DNA of 64,000 nt from contig NZ_CP028365.1 in the NCBI RefSeq assembly GCF_003033925.1, forward strand, positions 1,364,001 through 1,428,000. The letters run 5' to 3'. This DNA is from Tannerella serpentiformis. GTDB taxonomy: Bacteria; Bacteroidota; Bacteroidia; Bacteroidales; Tannerellaceae. Every line of letters starts with the position of its first letter. Position 1 is the stretch's first letter. The position numbers and the translations under genes were made by a program. Below, in pieces: positions 50,721 to 59,167 of the stretch. The notes below the pieces were generated by a model. It saw nothing but the letters and a program-made list of their open reading frames with translations. It was not told the origin of the DNA and did not search any database.

Positions 50721-51650
50721 CTATAATCTCTTGCGAATGTCTTGTACGAGGCTGCTGGCGCCGATGCGGAAGGTGTCTTTATGCACCCATTCGGCTCCAA
50801 GCAACTCCCGGACGAGGGTGTAATACTTCACCGCGTCCTCGGCCGTGCGTACGCCTCCGGAGACCTTCAGGCCAGCGCGTCGCCCACTGATCTTTTGGTA
50901 TTGCTTCAGCACACGGCAGATGGTGTAGACGGCTTCAGGCGTGGCACCAGGATAGCCCTTGCCCGTAGACGTCTTGACGAAGTCAGCGCCCGAATAGAGG
51001 GCCAAGATGGTAGCTCGGTGGATCTCCTCGGCCGACGCCAAAGCGCCCGTCTCAAGGATCACCTTCAGCCGTGCACCGCGACAGCTCTCTTTGATCTCCT
51101 GCAATTCGTCGGTCAGCTCCTCGTAGGCTTCTTCCTTGAAAAGCCCCAGGTTCATGACCACATCAATCTCGTCTGCACCGGCCAGGACGGCCATACCGAC
51201 CTCCGCAATCTTGACCTCCGGGAAGGTCTGCGAGGCGGGGAATCCGGCCGCTACGGCAGCTATCGAAACGTCCTTGACTTGTAAGGCCTGCCGAACGGTT
51301 TCGGTGAAATTGGGGTACGTACACACGGCCGCCACATGGGGTACATCCGGGCGGGTGCCCTCCCACTGATTGACCTCCCTATCGACCATCTGCCAGACGG
51401 AATCCTTCGTATCCAAGGTGGTCAGCGTGGTGAGGTCGATCAGGCCATGGAGCTGCTTCAGCGTGTCGTCCGTGAAGTACTTAGGCGCCTTTTCAGCCAG
51501 CAATTGGGCTGTCTTTTCGGCCACCTCCGCGTCTGTCAGAGCGGGCTGAAAGCGGTTGAAGCATTCGTGATACTTATCCGCCATCTCCTCCTCATCGTGG
51601 TGATGATGGCAGTCGCAGTCGTGGTGATGTTCGTGTTCGTTTCTGTTCAT
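50721..51650 (-). CDS. deoC: Deoxyribose-phosphate aldolase with His-rich N-terminal extension
   Basis: 309 residues from ATG 51650. The aldolase barrel shows AAVAAGFPASQTFPEVKIAE, DEIDVVMNLGLF, KVILETGALAS, and the Schiff-base Lys in ADFVKTSTGKGYPGAT. It splits 2-deoxyribose 5-phosphate to acetaldehyde and glyceraldehyde 3-phosphate, feeding nucleoside sugars into glycolysis. An N-terminal extension HEHHHDCDCHHHHDEEE precedes the barrel, unlike the standard enzyme, and looks like a metal-binding stretch. It follows the MazG-like gene with a 1 bp gap. Confidence 0.92.
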   Translation of the reverse strand: MNRNEHEHHHDCDCHHHHDEEEMADKYHECFNRFQPALTDAEVAEKTAQLLAEKAPKYFTDDTLKQLHGLIDLTTLTTLDTKDSVWQMVDREVNQWEGTRPDVPHVAAVCTYPNFTETVRQALQVKDVSIAAVAAGFPASQTFPEVKIAEVGMAVLAGADEIDVVMNLGLFKEEAYEELTDELQEIKESCRGARLKVILETGALASAEEIHRATILALYSGADFVKTSTGKGYPGATPEAVYTICRVLKQYQKISGRRAGLKVSGGVRTAEDAVKYYTLVRELLGAEWVHKDTFRIGASSLVQDIRKRL

Positions 51651-51651
51651 C

Positions 51652-51996
51652 CTATTGTAGTTTTTGATTGTGTAAATGCCTCTCGTTGTCACGTTCGGTT
51701 TTCTTCTTCAGGTTCCTCTCGAAAGCCTCGGTCAGGTCGACGCCCGTCTGGTTAGCCAGACAGACCAAAACCCACAGCACATCGGCCATCTCGTCGGCCA
51801 AATCATGCTTCGCATCGCTGGCTTTAAACGATTGTTCGCCATATCGACGGGCCATGATACGCGCCACCTCTCCCACTTCTTCGGTAAGGATGGCCATGTT
51901 CGTCAGCTCACTGAAGTAGCGTACGCCGTAGGTCTTGATCCAGTCGTCGACGCGGCGTTGCACGTCTCTTATCGTCAGATTTTCCATCTCGTTCAT
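51652..51996 (-). CDS. MazG-like nucleotide pyrophosphohydrolase
   Basis: 114 residues. The helical MazG fold shows AILTEEVGEVARIMARRYGE (the metal-binding EExxE) and LADEMADVLWVLVCLANQTG (DExxD). The family hydrolyses non-canonical or dNTPs to monophosphates. It overlaps dtd by four bases (ATGA), so translation is coupled, and the order dtd, mazG-like, deoC is, as I recall, common in Bacteroidales. Confidence 0.88.
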   Translation of the reverse strand: MNEMENLTIRDVQRRVDDWIKTYGVRYFSELTNMAILTEEVGEVARIMARRYGEQSFKASDAKHDLADEMADVLWVLVCLANQTGVDLTEAFERNLKKKTERDNERHLHNQKLQ

Positions 51997-52445
51997 TCCT
52001 TATGCTTCGTGTCTATAACAATCGTCACGGGGCCGTCGTTCACAAGCGACACCTTCATATCGGCGCCGAAGATGCCCGTCTTTACCCGTTTTCCCAAGTA
52101 TTGGCTCATCGTTTCGCAAAACGATTCATAGAGCGGAATGGCAATATCCGGCTTCGAGGCGCGGATATACGAGGGCCGATTGCCCTTCTTTACAGAGGCG
52201 TAAAGCGTGAACTGACTAACGACGAGCAGCTCGCCCTCCACATCCTTCACGGAGCGATTCATCACGCCCTCTGCGTCGTCGAAAATGCGCAGGTTGGCCA
52301 CCTTTTGGGCCGTCCACTCCAAGTCGTCCGGCGTGTCCGCATCCTCGAAACCCACCAAAAGCAGCATCCCCTGCCCTATCTCAGCCACACACTTTGCGTC
52401 TACGACCACGGAGGCCTCTCGTACGCGTTGCACTATGGTTCTCAT
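51993..52445 (-). CDS. dtd: D-aminoacyl-tRNA deacylase
   Basis: 150 residues, full length. MRTIVQRVREASVVVD starts it, with VVSQFTLYASVKKGNRPSY (active-site segment) and VNDGPVTIVIDTK (the family NxGP segment). It removes D-amino acids mischarged on tRNA. It leads the operon with the MazG-like gene and deoC. A 42 bp array lies directly upstream. Confidence 0.95.
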   Translation of the reverse strand: MRTIVQRVREASVVVDAKCVAEIGQGMLLLVGFEDADTPDDLEWTAQKVANLRIFDDAEGVMNRSVKDVEGELLVVSQFTLYASVKKGNRPSYIRASKPDIAIPLYESFCETMSQYLGKRVKTGIFGADMKVSLVNDGPVTIVIDTKHKE

Positions 52446-52504
52446 CTTCTCTCTTCTATTATTATGATCGTCTAATACATTCTTCCCGTTAAAATCCTTA
52501 ACAG

Positions 52505-52735
52505 ATCACTCATTGACTGTTGTCAATGGCATGCAAAACGCGTTTTAGATGCCTCTGACTAATGTCAATGGGATAAAAAACGCGTTTTAGATGCCTCTGA
52601 CTGCTGTCAATGGGGTGAAAAATGCGTTTTAGGTGCCTCTGACTGCTGTCAATGGGATAAAAAACGCATTTTAGATGCCTCTGACTGCTGTCAATGGGCA
52701 GAAAACTCGGGGGAGCAACCCATTGACAACCGTCA
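52505..52735. repeat. Tandem array, 42 bp period, four to five copies
   Basis: GCCTCTGACT/GGTGCCTCTGACT units at 52551, 52593, 52635 and 52677, 42 bp apart, after a partial unit at about 52509 (CATTGAC-TGTT-GTCAATG). Each unit has TGAC-TGCT-GTCA and a second palindrome AAAACGCGTTTT. It fills the uvrC-dtd gap. No gene seen. Confidence 0.9.
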
Positions 52736-54544
52736 ACGCACTTCCATACCTAATCCCTCGGCTACCAACGCGGCCTTTTTCTTTCCGATCAGCTCTTCGA
52801 GCTCCGCGGACGGTGCCTCTCGAATACGCTTCACGCTTTTGTATTTCTTCAGCAGCGCCTCTTTCGTCTTCTCCCCGATGCCTTTTATCGTATCCAGTTC
52901 GGAGACGATCTGCCCCTTGCTGCGCATATGCCGGTGAAAAGTGATGCCAAAGCGGTGCGCCTCGTCGCGCAAATGCTGGATCACTTTCAGCGTTTCAGAC
53001 GTCTTGTCGAGCACGAGCGGAAACGGATCGCCGGGGTAAAAGATTTCCTCAAGCCGCTTAGCCAACCCAACAATGGTGATCTTGCCTAACAGATTCAGCT
53101 CACGAAGCACCTCCGTAGCCGCATTCAACTGCCCCTTGCCCCCGTCGATAATGATCAACTGCGGTAGCGGTGCCTTCTCCTCCAGAAGTCGTGTATAGCG
53201 CCGTGTGACGATCTCTCGCATCGAAGCAAAGTCGTCAGGCCCCACGACGGTTTTGATATGGAAATGGCGGTAATCCTTCTTCGACGGCTTCGCCTTCTTG
53301 AACACTACACAAGCAGCCACGGGGTTCGTCCCCTGGATATTCGAGTTGTCGAAACACTCTATTTGCATCGGTAAAACGGGCAAATGCAAATCCTTTTGGA
53401 TCGTAGTCAACAGACGTGTCGCACGTTGCTCCGGGTTGAATTTCTCCGATCGCTTCAGTTTATCCACCTTATACTGCTTCGCATTTTGAAGTGAAAGCTC
53501 GAGCAACTTCCGCTTATCCCCCCTTTGCGGAACGGTAAAGCTGATCCCTTCCGGGAAGACGCCTTCAGGAATAAACGGCACAATAATCTCGTTTGCATGG
53601 CTCCGAAAGCGCTCACGCATCTCTACAATACCCAGCCCCAGGACGTATTCTTTCTGTTCATCGTCGAGTTTCTTTTGATACTCGATCGTGTAGACCTGAA
53701 CGATTGCACCGCTCCCAACATGCATGTAATTGATGAAAAAGGACGTCTCGTTTTCGTCCAACGAGAACACGTCCACGTTGTGAAGCATCGGCACAACGGT
53801 AGATTTCAGCCTGAAACTTTCCACCAAATCATACTGTCGCTTTACCTCTTGCGCCTCTTCAAAACGCATCTCTTCAGCAAGCACCTTCATTCGTTCGAGC
53901 AACAGTTCGCTCACCTTGGAGCTGTTTCCCTTCAGGATCTCCTTGATGTCGGCGATGTTCCTGTTGTATTCCTCCGCCAACTGCATCCCCACACATGGCG
54001 CCTTACAACGCTTGATATGGTACTGCAAGCAGACTTTATACTTACCTGCGTGGATTGCCTCGGGCGTCAGTGCATGTTTACAATTACGAATAGGGTAAAG
54101 CTCTTTGATCAGGTGTAATAGCGTGCGGATAAAATGCACAGATGAATAGGGACCGTAATACAGCGAGCCGTCGCGAATAATATTGCGCGTTTGGAAGATT
54201 CGCGGGAAGGGCTCGTTCTTGATGACGATCGAAGGATACGTCTTATCGTCCTTCAATAATACATTGTATCGCGGACGATACTGCTTGATTAGGTTATTCT
54301 CTAACAGTAACGCATCCGCCTCCGAATCGACAACGATGTATCGAAGGTCGTAGATCTGCTTCACCAACACGCGCGTCTTCCTGTTCTCGTGCTCCTTTTG
54401 GAAGTACGAGGAGATACGCTTGCGTAGATTCTTAGCCTTACCCACATAGATCACCGTACCCTTCGCGTCGTAATACTGATAGCATCCGGGCTTCTCGGGT
54501 ATGGTGGAGAGTAGGGATGTGATGTAATTCAATCGATCGTTCAT
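52733..54544 (-). CDS. uvrC: Excinuclease ABC subunit C
   Basis: 603 residues from ATG 54544 (MNDRLNYITSLLSTIPEKPG). A TTG start 10 codons upstream overlaps the parS site, so it is less likely. Domains: GIY-YIG nuclease at the N-terminus (GCYQYYDAKGTVIYVGKAKN), the UVR/UvrB-binding motif near the middle (EEMRFEEAQEVKRQYDLVES), an RNase H-like endonuclease domain (IDGGKGQLNAATEVL), and HhH repeats at the end (LDTIKGIGEKTKEALLKKYK). It makes the dual incisions in nucleotide excision repair. It is 39 bp downstream of mnmG. Confidence 0.96.
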   Translation of the reverse strand: MNDRLNYITSLLSTIPEKPGCYQYYDAKGTVIYVGKAKNLRKRISSYFQKEHENRKTRVLVKQIYDLRYIVVDSEADALLLENNLIKQYRPRYNVLLKDDKTYPSIVIKNEPFPRIFQTRNIIRDGSLYYGPYSSVHFIRTLLHLIKELYPIRNCKHALTPEAIHAGKYKVCLQYHIKRCKAPCVGMQLAEEYNRNIADIKEILKGNSSKVSELLLERMKVLAEEMRFEEAQEVKRQYDLVESFRLKSTVVPMLHNVDVFSLDENETSFFINYMHVGSGAIVQVYTIEYQKKLDDEQKEYVLGLGIVEMRERFRSHANEIIVPFIPEGVFPEGISFTVPQRGDKRKLLELSLQNAKQYKVDKLKRSEKFNPEQRATRLLTTIQKDLHLPVLPMQIECFDNSNIQGTNPVAACVVFKKAKPSKKDYRHFHIKTVVGPDDFASMREIVTRRYTRLLEEKAPLPQLIIIDGGKGQLNAATEVLRELNLLGKITIVGLAKRLEEIFYPGDPFPLVLDKTSETLKVIQHLRDEAHRFGITFHRHMRSKGQIVSELDTIKGIGEKTKEALLKKYKSVKRIREAPSAELEELIGKKKAALVAEGLGMEVR

Positions 54545-54557
54545 AGTCCATGTTTCC

Positions 54558-54573
54558 TGTTTCACGTGAAACA
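54558..54573. promoter_or_regulatory. parS site (ParB/Spo0J binding)
   Basis: TGTTTCACGTGAAACA, a full match to the bacterial parS consensus TGTTNCACGTGAAACA. It lies in the 39 bp between mnmG and uvrC. parS sites cluster near chromosomal origins. An imperfect half-site (CACGTGAAAA) is at about 56683. Confidence 0.9.
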
Positions 54574-54583
54574 AATCAAGGTT

Positions 54584-56464
54584 TCACCGACCGAGCAATA
54601 CAAGCAACACATTGATGTCATTCGGTGAAACACCTGGAATTCGCCCCGCCTGAGCGAGTGTTTCTGGATTGATCCGGGCGAGCTTCTGTCGTGCCTCAAT
54701 GGTGAGCGATTGTATGGACGCATAATCGAAACGCCCCTTGATCCGTATATTTTCCAGTCGAGAGATTTTATCGGCCACTAATCGCTCGCGTTTGATGTAG
54801 CCCCCATACTTTACATCGATCTCCACAGCCTCCAAAACTTCATTTCTATAATTCGCGGAAATGGCGTCAATGATTTCTCTGAACTCAAATATGCCATTCA
54901 TTGCATCTGTGAATTTGACCTGTGGACGAGACAATACATCGACCAACTTGCATGCATGCTCCAGCGGCGATGTGCCCAAACGCAGCAGTAAATCATTCAC
55001 CCGTTCGGGCGTGACAGAAAAAGATCGAATGAAGTTTGTCACATCCTCGCACGCTTGCTTCTTACTCAAGAATAATCGATAGCGATAGTCGTCTGCCAAA
55101 CCCAAACGATAGGCACGCTCGGTCAGACGCATATCTGCATTATCCTGACGCAATAGGATGCGATACTCCGCGCGGGAGGTGAACATGCGATACGGCTCGT
55201 CGACACCCTTCGTTACTAAGTCGTCGATCAGTACACCGATATAAGCCTCGTCACGCCGTAAGACAAACGTCTCCTCCTCCGAATGGCAACGTAAGTGCGC
55301 ATTGATACCCGCTATTAACCCTTGTCCTGCTGCCTCCTCATAGCCGGTTGTCCCGTTGATCTGTCCGGCAAAGAATAGACGCGAGATACGTTTCGTCTCA
55401 AGCGTGTGGAGTAATTCCGTCGGGTCGAAGAAGTCGTATTCAATGGCGTAACCAGGGCGATAGAGATGAATATCGCGAAAGGCGGGGAGCTGTTGTAGCG
55501 CCCGAAGCTGCACATCGAACGGAAGCGACGAGGAGAAGCCATTCAAGTAGTATTCGTTCGTCCGCTCGCCCTCGGGCTCGAGAAAGAGCTGGTGTTGCGT
55601 TTTATCGGCAAAGAGCATGATTTTCGTTTCGATGCTGGGACAGTAACGGGGACCAATACTCTTGATACTACCGTTGTAAAGTGGTGACTCGGAAAGTCCG
55701 CTACGCAACACTTCGTGGCAGGCCGGATTGGTGTAGAGCGTCCAGCAACTCAACTGCTTCAGATCGCTTCGTACATTGTCCAAATAGGAGAATCGAGATG
55801 GATCAAGATCTCCTGCTTGCTCTGTAAGTTCCTCGAAATGAACGCTTCGACCATCAATTCGGACCGGCGTACCCGTCTTCATACGGTCGGCAGTGAAGCC
55901 GAGCGAGACAAGCTGCTCCGTGAGATCTGTAACGGCTGGCTCAGCCATACGACCGCCCGAAAACCGAACACTCCCTACGTGCATCAGACCATTCAGGAAC
56001 GTACCGTTAGTCAGCACGACACAACGAGCGTGAAATTCAACGCCCAATTGCGTCCGAACACCGCAAACCTCTTGCCCATCGAGCAGAAGCTGGTTCACGG
56101 TGTCTTGCCAGAGATAGAGGTTCGGGATTCCCTCGATTGTTTCACGCCAAACACGCACGAACTGAGCGCGATCACACTGCGCACGCGGACTCCACATAGC
56201 TGGTCCCTTGCTCCGATTCAGCATACGGAACTGAATCGTCGTGCGATCTGTCACACGGCCCATCCATCCCCCCAAGGCATCGATCTCACGAACGATCTGC
56301 CCCTTGGCAATGCCCCCCACAGCGGGGTTGCAACTCATCTGAGCCATGTTATTCATGTCGCGGGTGATGAGCAGTGTCTTCGAACCCAGTCCAGCTGCCG
56401 CTGCTGCCGCTTCGCAGCCGGCATGACCCGCACCCACCACGATCACGTCGTAATCAAACTTCAT
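54584..56464 (-). CDS. mnmG: tRNA uridine-5-carboxymethylaminomethyl modification enzyme MnmG (GidA)
   Basis: 626 residues, full length. FAD-binding DVIVVGAGHAGCEAAAAAAG starts it, with SCNPAVGGIAKGQIVREIDA and GRVTDRTTIQFRMLNRSKGPA. The C-terminal helical domain ends ...GVSPNDINVLLVLLGR. With MnmE it modifies wobble uridine 34 of several tRNAs. It is adjacent to parS and a DnaA-box-rich gap, the usual setting near oriC. Codon use is AT-richer than the 9-32 kb island. Confidence 0.97.
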   Translation of the reverse strand: MKFDYDVIVVGAGHAGCEAAAAAAGLGSKTLLITRDMNNMAQMSCNPAVGGIAKGQIVREIDALGGWMGRVTDRTTIQFRMLNRSKGPAMWSPRAQCDRAQFVRVWRETIEGIPNLYLWQDTVNQLLLDGQEVCGVRTQLGVEFHARCVVLTNGTFLNGLMHVGSVRFSGGRMAEPAVTDLTEQLVSLGFTADRMKTGTPVRIDGRSVHFEELTEQAGDLDPSRFSYLDNVRSDLKQLSCWTLYTNPACHEVLRSGLSESPLYNGSIKSIGPRYCPSIETKIMLFADKTQHQLFLEPEGERTNEYYLNGFSSSLPFDVQLRALQQLPAFRDIHLYRPGYAIEYDFFDPTELLHTLETKRISRLFFAGQINGTTGYEEAAGQGLIAGINAHLRCHSEEETFVLRRDEAYIGVLIDDLVTKGVDEPYRMFTSRAEYRILLRQDNADMRLTERAYRLGLADDYRYRLFLSKKQACEDVTNFIRSFSVTPERVNDLLLRLGTSPLEHACKLVDVLSRPQVKFTDAMNGIFEFREIIDAISANYRNEVLEAVEIDVKYGGYIKRERLVADKISRLENIRIKGRFDYASIQSLTIEARQKLARINPETLAQAGRIPGVSPNDINVLLVLLGR

Positions 56465-56494
56465 CTTGCTTGTAACTCCTACTTATAACGATTA

Positions 56495-56527
56495 CAAAGG
56501 TACGCCCGCGGCCAAATCCCTGCAAAA
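56495..56527 (-). promoter_or_regulatory. Consensus Bacteroidota promoter of mnmG
   Basis: On the minus strand TTTTG (56527-56523), 20 bp, TACCTTTG (56502-56495): both boxes and the spacing match TTTG-N20-TAnnTTTG. Leader of about 25 nt. Confidence 0.8.
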
Positions 56528-56559
56528 TAGCGCCTCAACGGCCTCTCTATCCGGTTGAA

Positions 56560-57545
56560 AACCTGCTTATAACTTCGTTTACAACTACTGAAAAGGATAT
56601 TTGGAGAAATCAAGATGCGCTATAAGAGGAGCTGTTTCCCGTTTTGCCAAAGAAATTTCCAACAAATCGTACCCATACTCTCCACGTGAAAATCCACCGA
56701 GAAAGAGGTTTTCCACAGTCCGATTTAATCCCCTCAAAAAGTTATTCGCAGGGTGTTTATAACTTAGATGAAGTCGCTTCCGGAGCACATTTAGGCCGTT
56801 CATATCTGTTTGAAAATGTACGCTCAAGCGCTCATAACCCGGATACCCAAATAATCGATGAAAAAAGAATCAACGCTTTCCACTGGTTATCATCCCCACT
56901 ATAGAGAATCAAAAAAACAGAAATGACAAAATGAAGTTGTGCATGATGATTGCCGGTGGAAAAAGTCTTTACCAGGGGAGCGGAGGAGTGCTCACCAAAG
57001 ACATCGAGTTGAGCTCCGCTTTCGTAGATGAACCGCCTCGGTTGAAGTGAAACATCTTTGCTCCTAACCGAACCCCTTCCGCAGGTGTGTATAACCCCGT
57101 GGATTCTCCTGGGATAGCCTCGTTAAGAACTGCTCATAAATAGATTTGGAAGATTCAGTGCCTTGCATAAGCTCACAGACTTCTCATAACGCCAAACAAA
57201 CTTTGGAAGAATCTTCCGCACATTCTCCACCTGTCGTTCCACCGCTCTCTCCCCTCTCCCACCCCCATTTTTAATTCCCTAAGAGCGTTTTCCGCCGCTT
57301 GTTCATAACCCCGATAAGCCCGCTTGCAATCGCATTTCTATGGCGTTTATATCCATTTGAAAAGCTCTCGGCCGACGCTCATAAGCCATACCGCCAAACA
57401 AAAGCACCCAAAAACAATCAACGGTTTCCACCGCCTATATTTCCCTTCATAGGAGATTTCAAAAGAGAAGAGATGAATAAGATGGAGTGAGGTTCGATGG
57501 GTAATGATCGTCGGTGGAAAAAGGTGTCGGCCGGAGAATTGGACT
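56560..57545. other. Candidate replication origin (oriC)
   Basis: A 1.18 kb gap without a gene. DnaA-box-like 9-mers: TTTTCCACA 56709-56717, TTATTCGCA 56742-56750 (one mismatch), TTATAAACA on the minus strand 56754-56762 (one mismatch), TTATACACA on the minus strand 57086-57094 (perfect), and TTATGAACA on the minus strand near 57300 (one mismatch). A divergent ~230 bp block is repeated at about 56750-56985 and 57295-57535 (TTTGAAAA, GCTCATAA, CAATCAACGGTTTCCACC). The (C/G)CTCATAA and TTTCCAC words recur in all parts. It lies between mnmG and a toxin-antitoxin pair, 2 kb from parS. Confidence 0.55.
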
Positions 57546-57646
57546 CTTATTCAGCGATGGGCTGGGTATAAAGCAACGGCGGCGACAAGGAACTGCTCCC
57601 CATCGCCGCCGTGACTGTACGTATAAAGGTGTGTGCCCCCCTGTGC

Positions 57647-58138
57647 CTATTCCTTGGATTCCTCTCGGTCGTAGTCTTCGCCTTGTACGCCTAACTCTCC
57701 TAAGCTCGTCGCACGGGCTATATCCAACTTCAGCGCCTCGTCATAGTCTTCGCCGGCCATGAAAGCATACATCATGCGAAGCAACAAGTCAGAACTGATA
57801 TGCGAGGCCGCGATGTGATAAATGATCGATTCAAACTGCTTCATGAAGACACATGCGTTCCAATAACGTTCGTTCTTATGCAGGAAGTAGGCCCCCAAGG
57901 TCAGTGCGATACGCTTGTTGCCATCCGTGAAGTAATGCCTTGAACAGAAGGTGAAGACAAGGTAGGACAGCTTATCCGTGAACGTGGGGTAATAGTCATC
58001 ATTCCGTACGAACTCCAACGTGGCTCGAATTCCACCCTCGTCGCGCACACCGGAGAATCCGCCGTCGCTGGCTGAGATCATCTTACGATAGACTACCAAC
58101 GTCTCGTCATAATCGATATACCGGATCGCCTCATTCAT
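57647..58138 (-). CDS. Doc/Fic-family toxin-like protein
   Basis: 163 residues. The Fic-type motif is HYFTDGNKR (68-76), a match to HxFx(D/E)GNxR, within a helical death-on-curing domain (GGIRATLEFV, YPTFTDKLSYLVFTFCSRHY). Doc uses ATP to phosphorylate EF-Tu and Fic transfers AMP, and which applies here is unclear. It overlaps the end of the next gene by 8 bp, so the two are coupled as a toxin and its partner. It has no obvious inhibitory helix of its own. Locally AT-rich, in keeping with transfer. Confidence 0.82.
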   Translation of the reverse strand: MNEAIRYIDYDETLVVYRKMISASDGGFSGVRDEGGIRATLEFVRNDDYYPTFTDKLSYLVFTFCSRHYFTDGNKRIALTLGAYFLHKNERYWNACVFMKQFESIIYHIAASHISSDLLLRMMYAFMAGEDYDEALKLDIARATSLGELGVQGEDYDREESKE

Positions 58139-59147
58139 CCTCCGCCTGCTTCAAACGTTTGAGTACGTCTTTATTCTCGGCCAGGATCCGATCGAAATCA
58201 ACCGACTGATCGCCGATGAATCGCTCGAACTCCTCCGGTGTGACGGCCCGCAGATAGTCTGCTATATTCCCGTGATAGGCATCGCGGAAACTATAATCGC
58301 GAGAGGCCATCTTCGTTCTGGCGTCATGGATATAGGGCTTTTGCATGGGGTGCTCGGACAGTTCGTCAATAAGCTCCGCCACGTCTTCGATGGTAAGTGG
58401 GACGCTGCCATTCTTCTTAAAACGTGCTTCTATGTATGCAGCCAGTCCGTTTTCAAACGATGAAATGACGAGCAGCACCTCTGCATACAACGTCTGCCGG
58501 ACATTGTCTTTCGGTGCTAAGCGAAGAATCTTACGATACTCCTTGGCCTTCTCTCTGAATACGGCTTCATAGATGAGATCCGTCACCTGAGCATACTTGT
58601 AGGTCGGATGCCCGAACACATATTGGTTGATGGCCGAGGTCAGGTTCTTGCGATAATTCTCTTCCGTAATGGCCGCGGTCAGGTAATTCACATCCCTTCG
58701 GTTGATGTATTTCGTCCCGCCTCCCGTCCTTTCGTTGATGGTGGCGATGACCACATCCAAGATCAGGCTCCGAACTGCTTTGGCCTTCTCGCTCTCGGCC
58801 AGCAGCATGCCCATGTTCAGGAAGGCACGGAAATTAAAGAGTCCGAGTCGTCTGGTTTTGATCGCCTCATTTGTGAGGTGATCAAATTGTAACTTGAACG
58901 CTTCAAGCGATTTACCTTGACATAAAACATATCCATTGCGCTTCAGCTCATCGCCGTACGCGGTCAAGTATCGGTCTATTGTCGAGACGTCCACGCCGTA
59001 GAAATCTGCGATCATCTTTTTCGTGAATCGGTATTCTCCTTCAAAGAGCATACCCTCTATCCCAAGCTGTCGTTGCATTTCATCGACAGCGAAACGGTTG
59101 TTGAGCACGTTTTGGCGCTCAATGTCTGATGTAGTCAGATCTTTCAT
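58131..59147 (-). CDS. DNA-binding partner of the Doc-like protein (RhuM-like)
   Basis: 338 residues. A helix-turn-helix near residues 40-62 (FTKKMIADFYGVDVSTIDRY) is followed by GYVLCQGKSLEAFKLQFDHL and LGLFNFRAFLNMGMLLAES, as in RhuM/virulence-type DNA-binding proteins. The C-terminal ~150 residues (AELIDELSEHPMQKPYIHDA, DVDFDRILAENKDVLKRLKQ) is helical and could bind and neutralise the toxin. Long for an antitoxin, so the role is an inference from the 8 bp overlap. Confidence 0.72.
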   Translation of the reverse strand: MKDLTTSDIERQNVLNNRFAVDEMQRQLGIEGMLFEGEYRFTKKMIADFYGVDVSTIDRYLTAYGDELKRNGYVLCQGKSLEAFKLQFDHLTNEAIKTRRLGLFNFRAFLNMGMLLAESEKAKAVRSLILDVVIATINERTGGGTKYINRRDVNYLTAAITEENYRKNLTSAINQYVFGHPTYKYAQVTDLIYEAVFREKAKEYRKILRLAPKDNVRQTLYAEVLLVISSFENGLAAYIEARFKKNGSVPLTIEDVAELIDELSEHPMQKPYIHDARTKMASRDYSFRDAYHGNIADYLRAVTPEEFERFIGDQSVDFDRILAENKDVLKRLKQAEDE

Positions 59148-59167
59148 ATTTCACTTTCTTATTTGAG

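Noticed and set aside
54544-54574. UvrC starting at a TTG at 54574 (FHVKQETW)
   Set aside because: The added codons are the parS site itself. ATG 54544 has AGGAAA upstream and gives the normal N-terminus.
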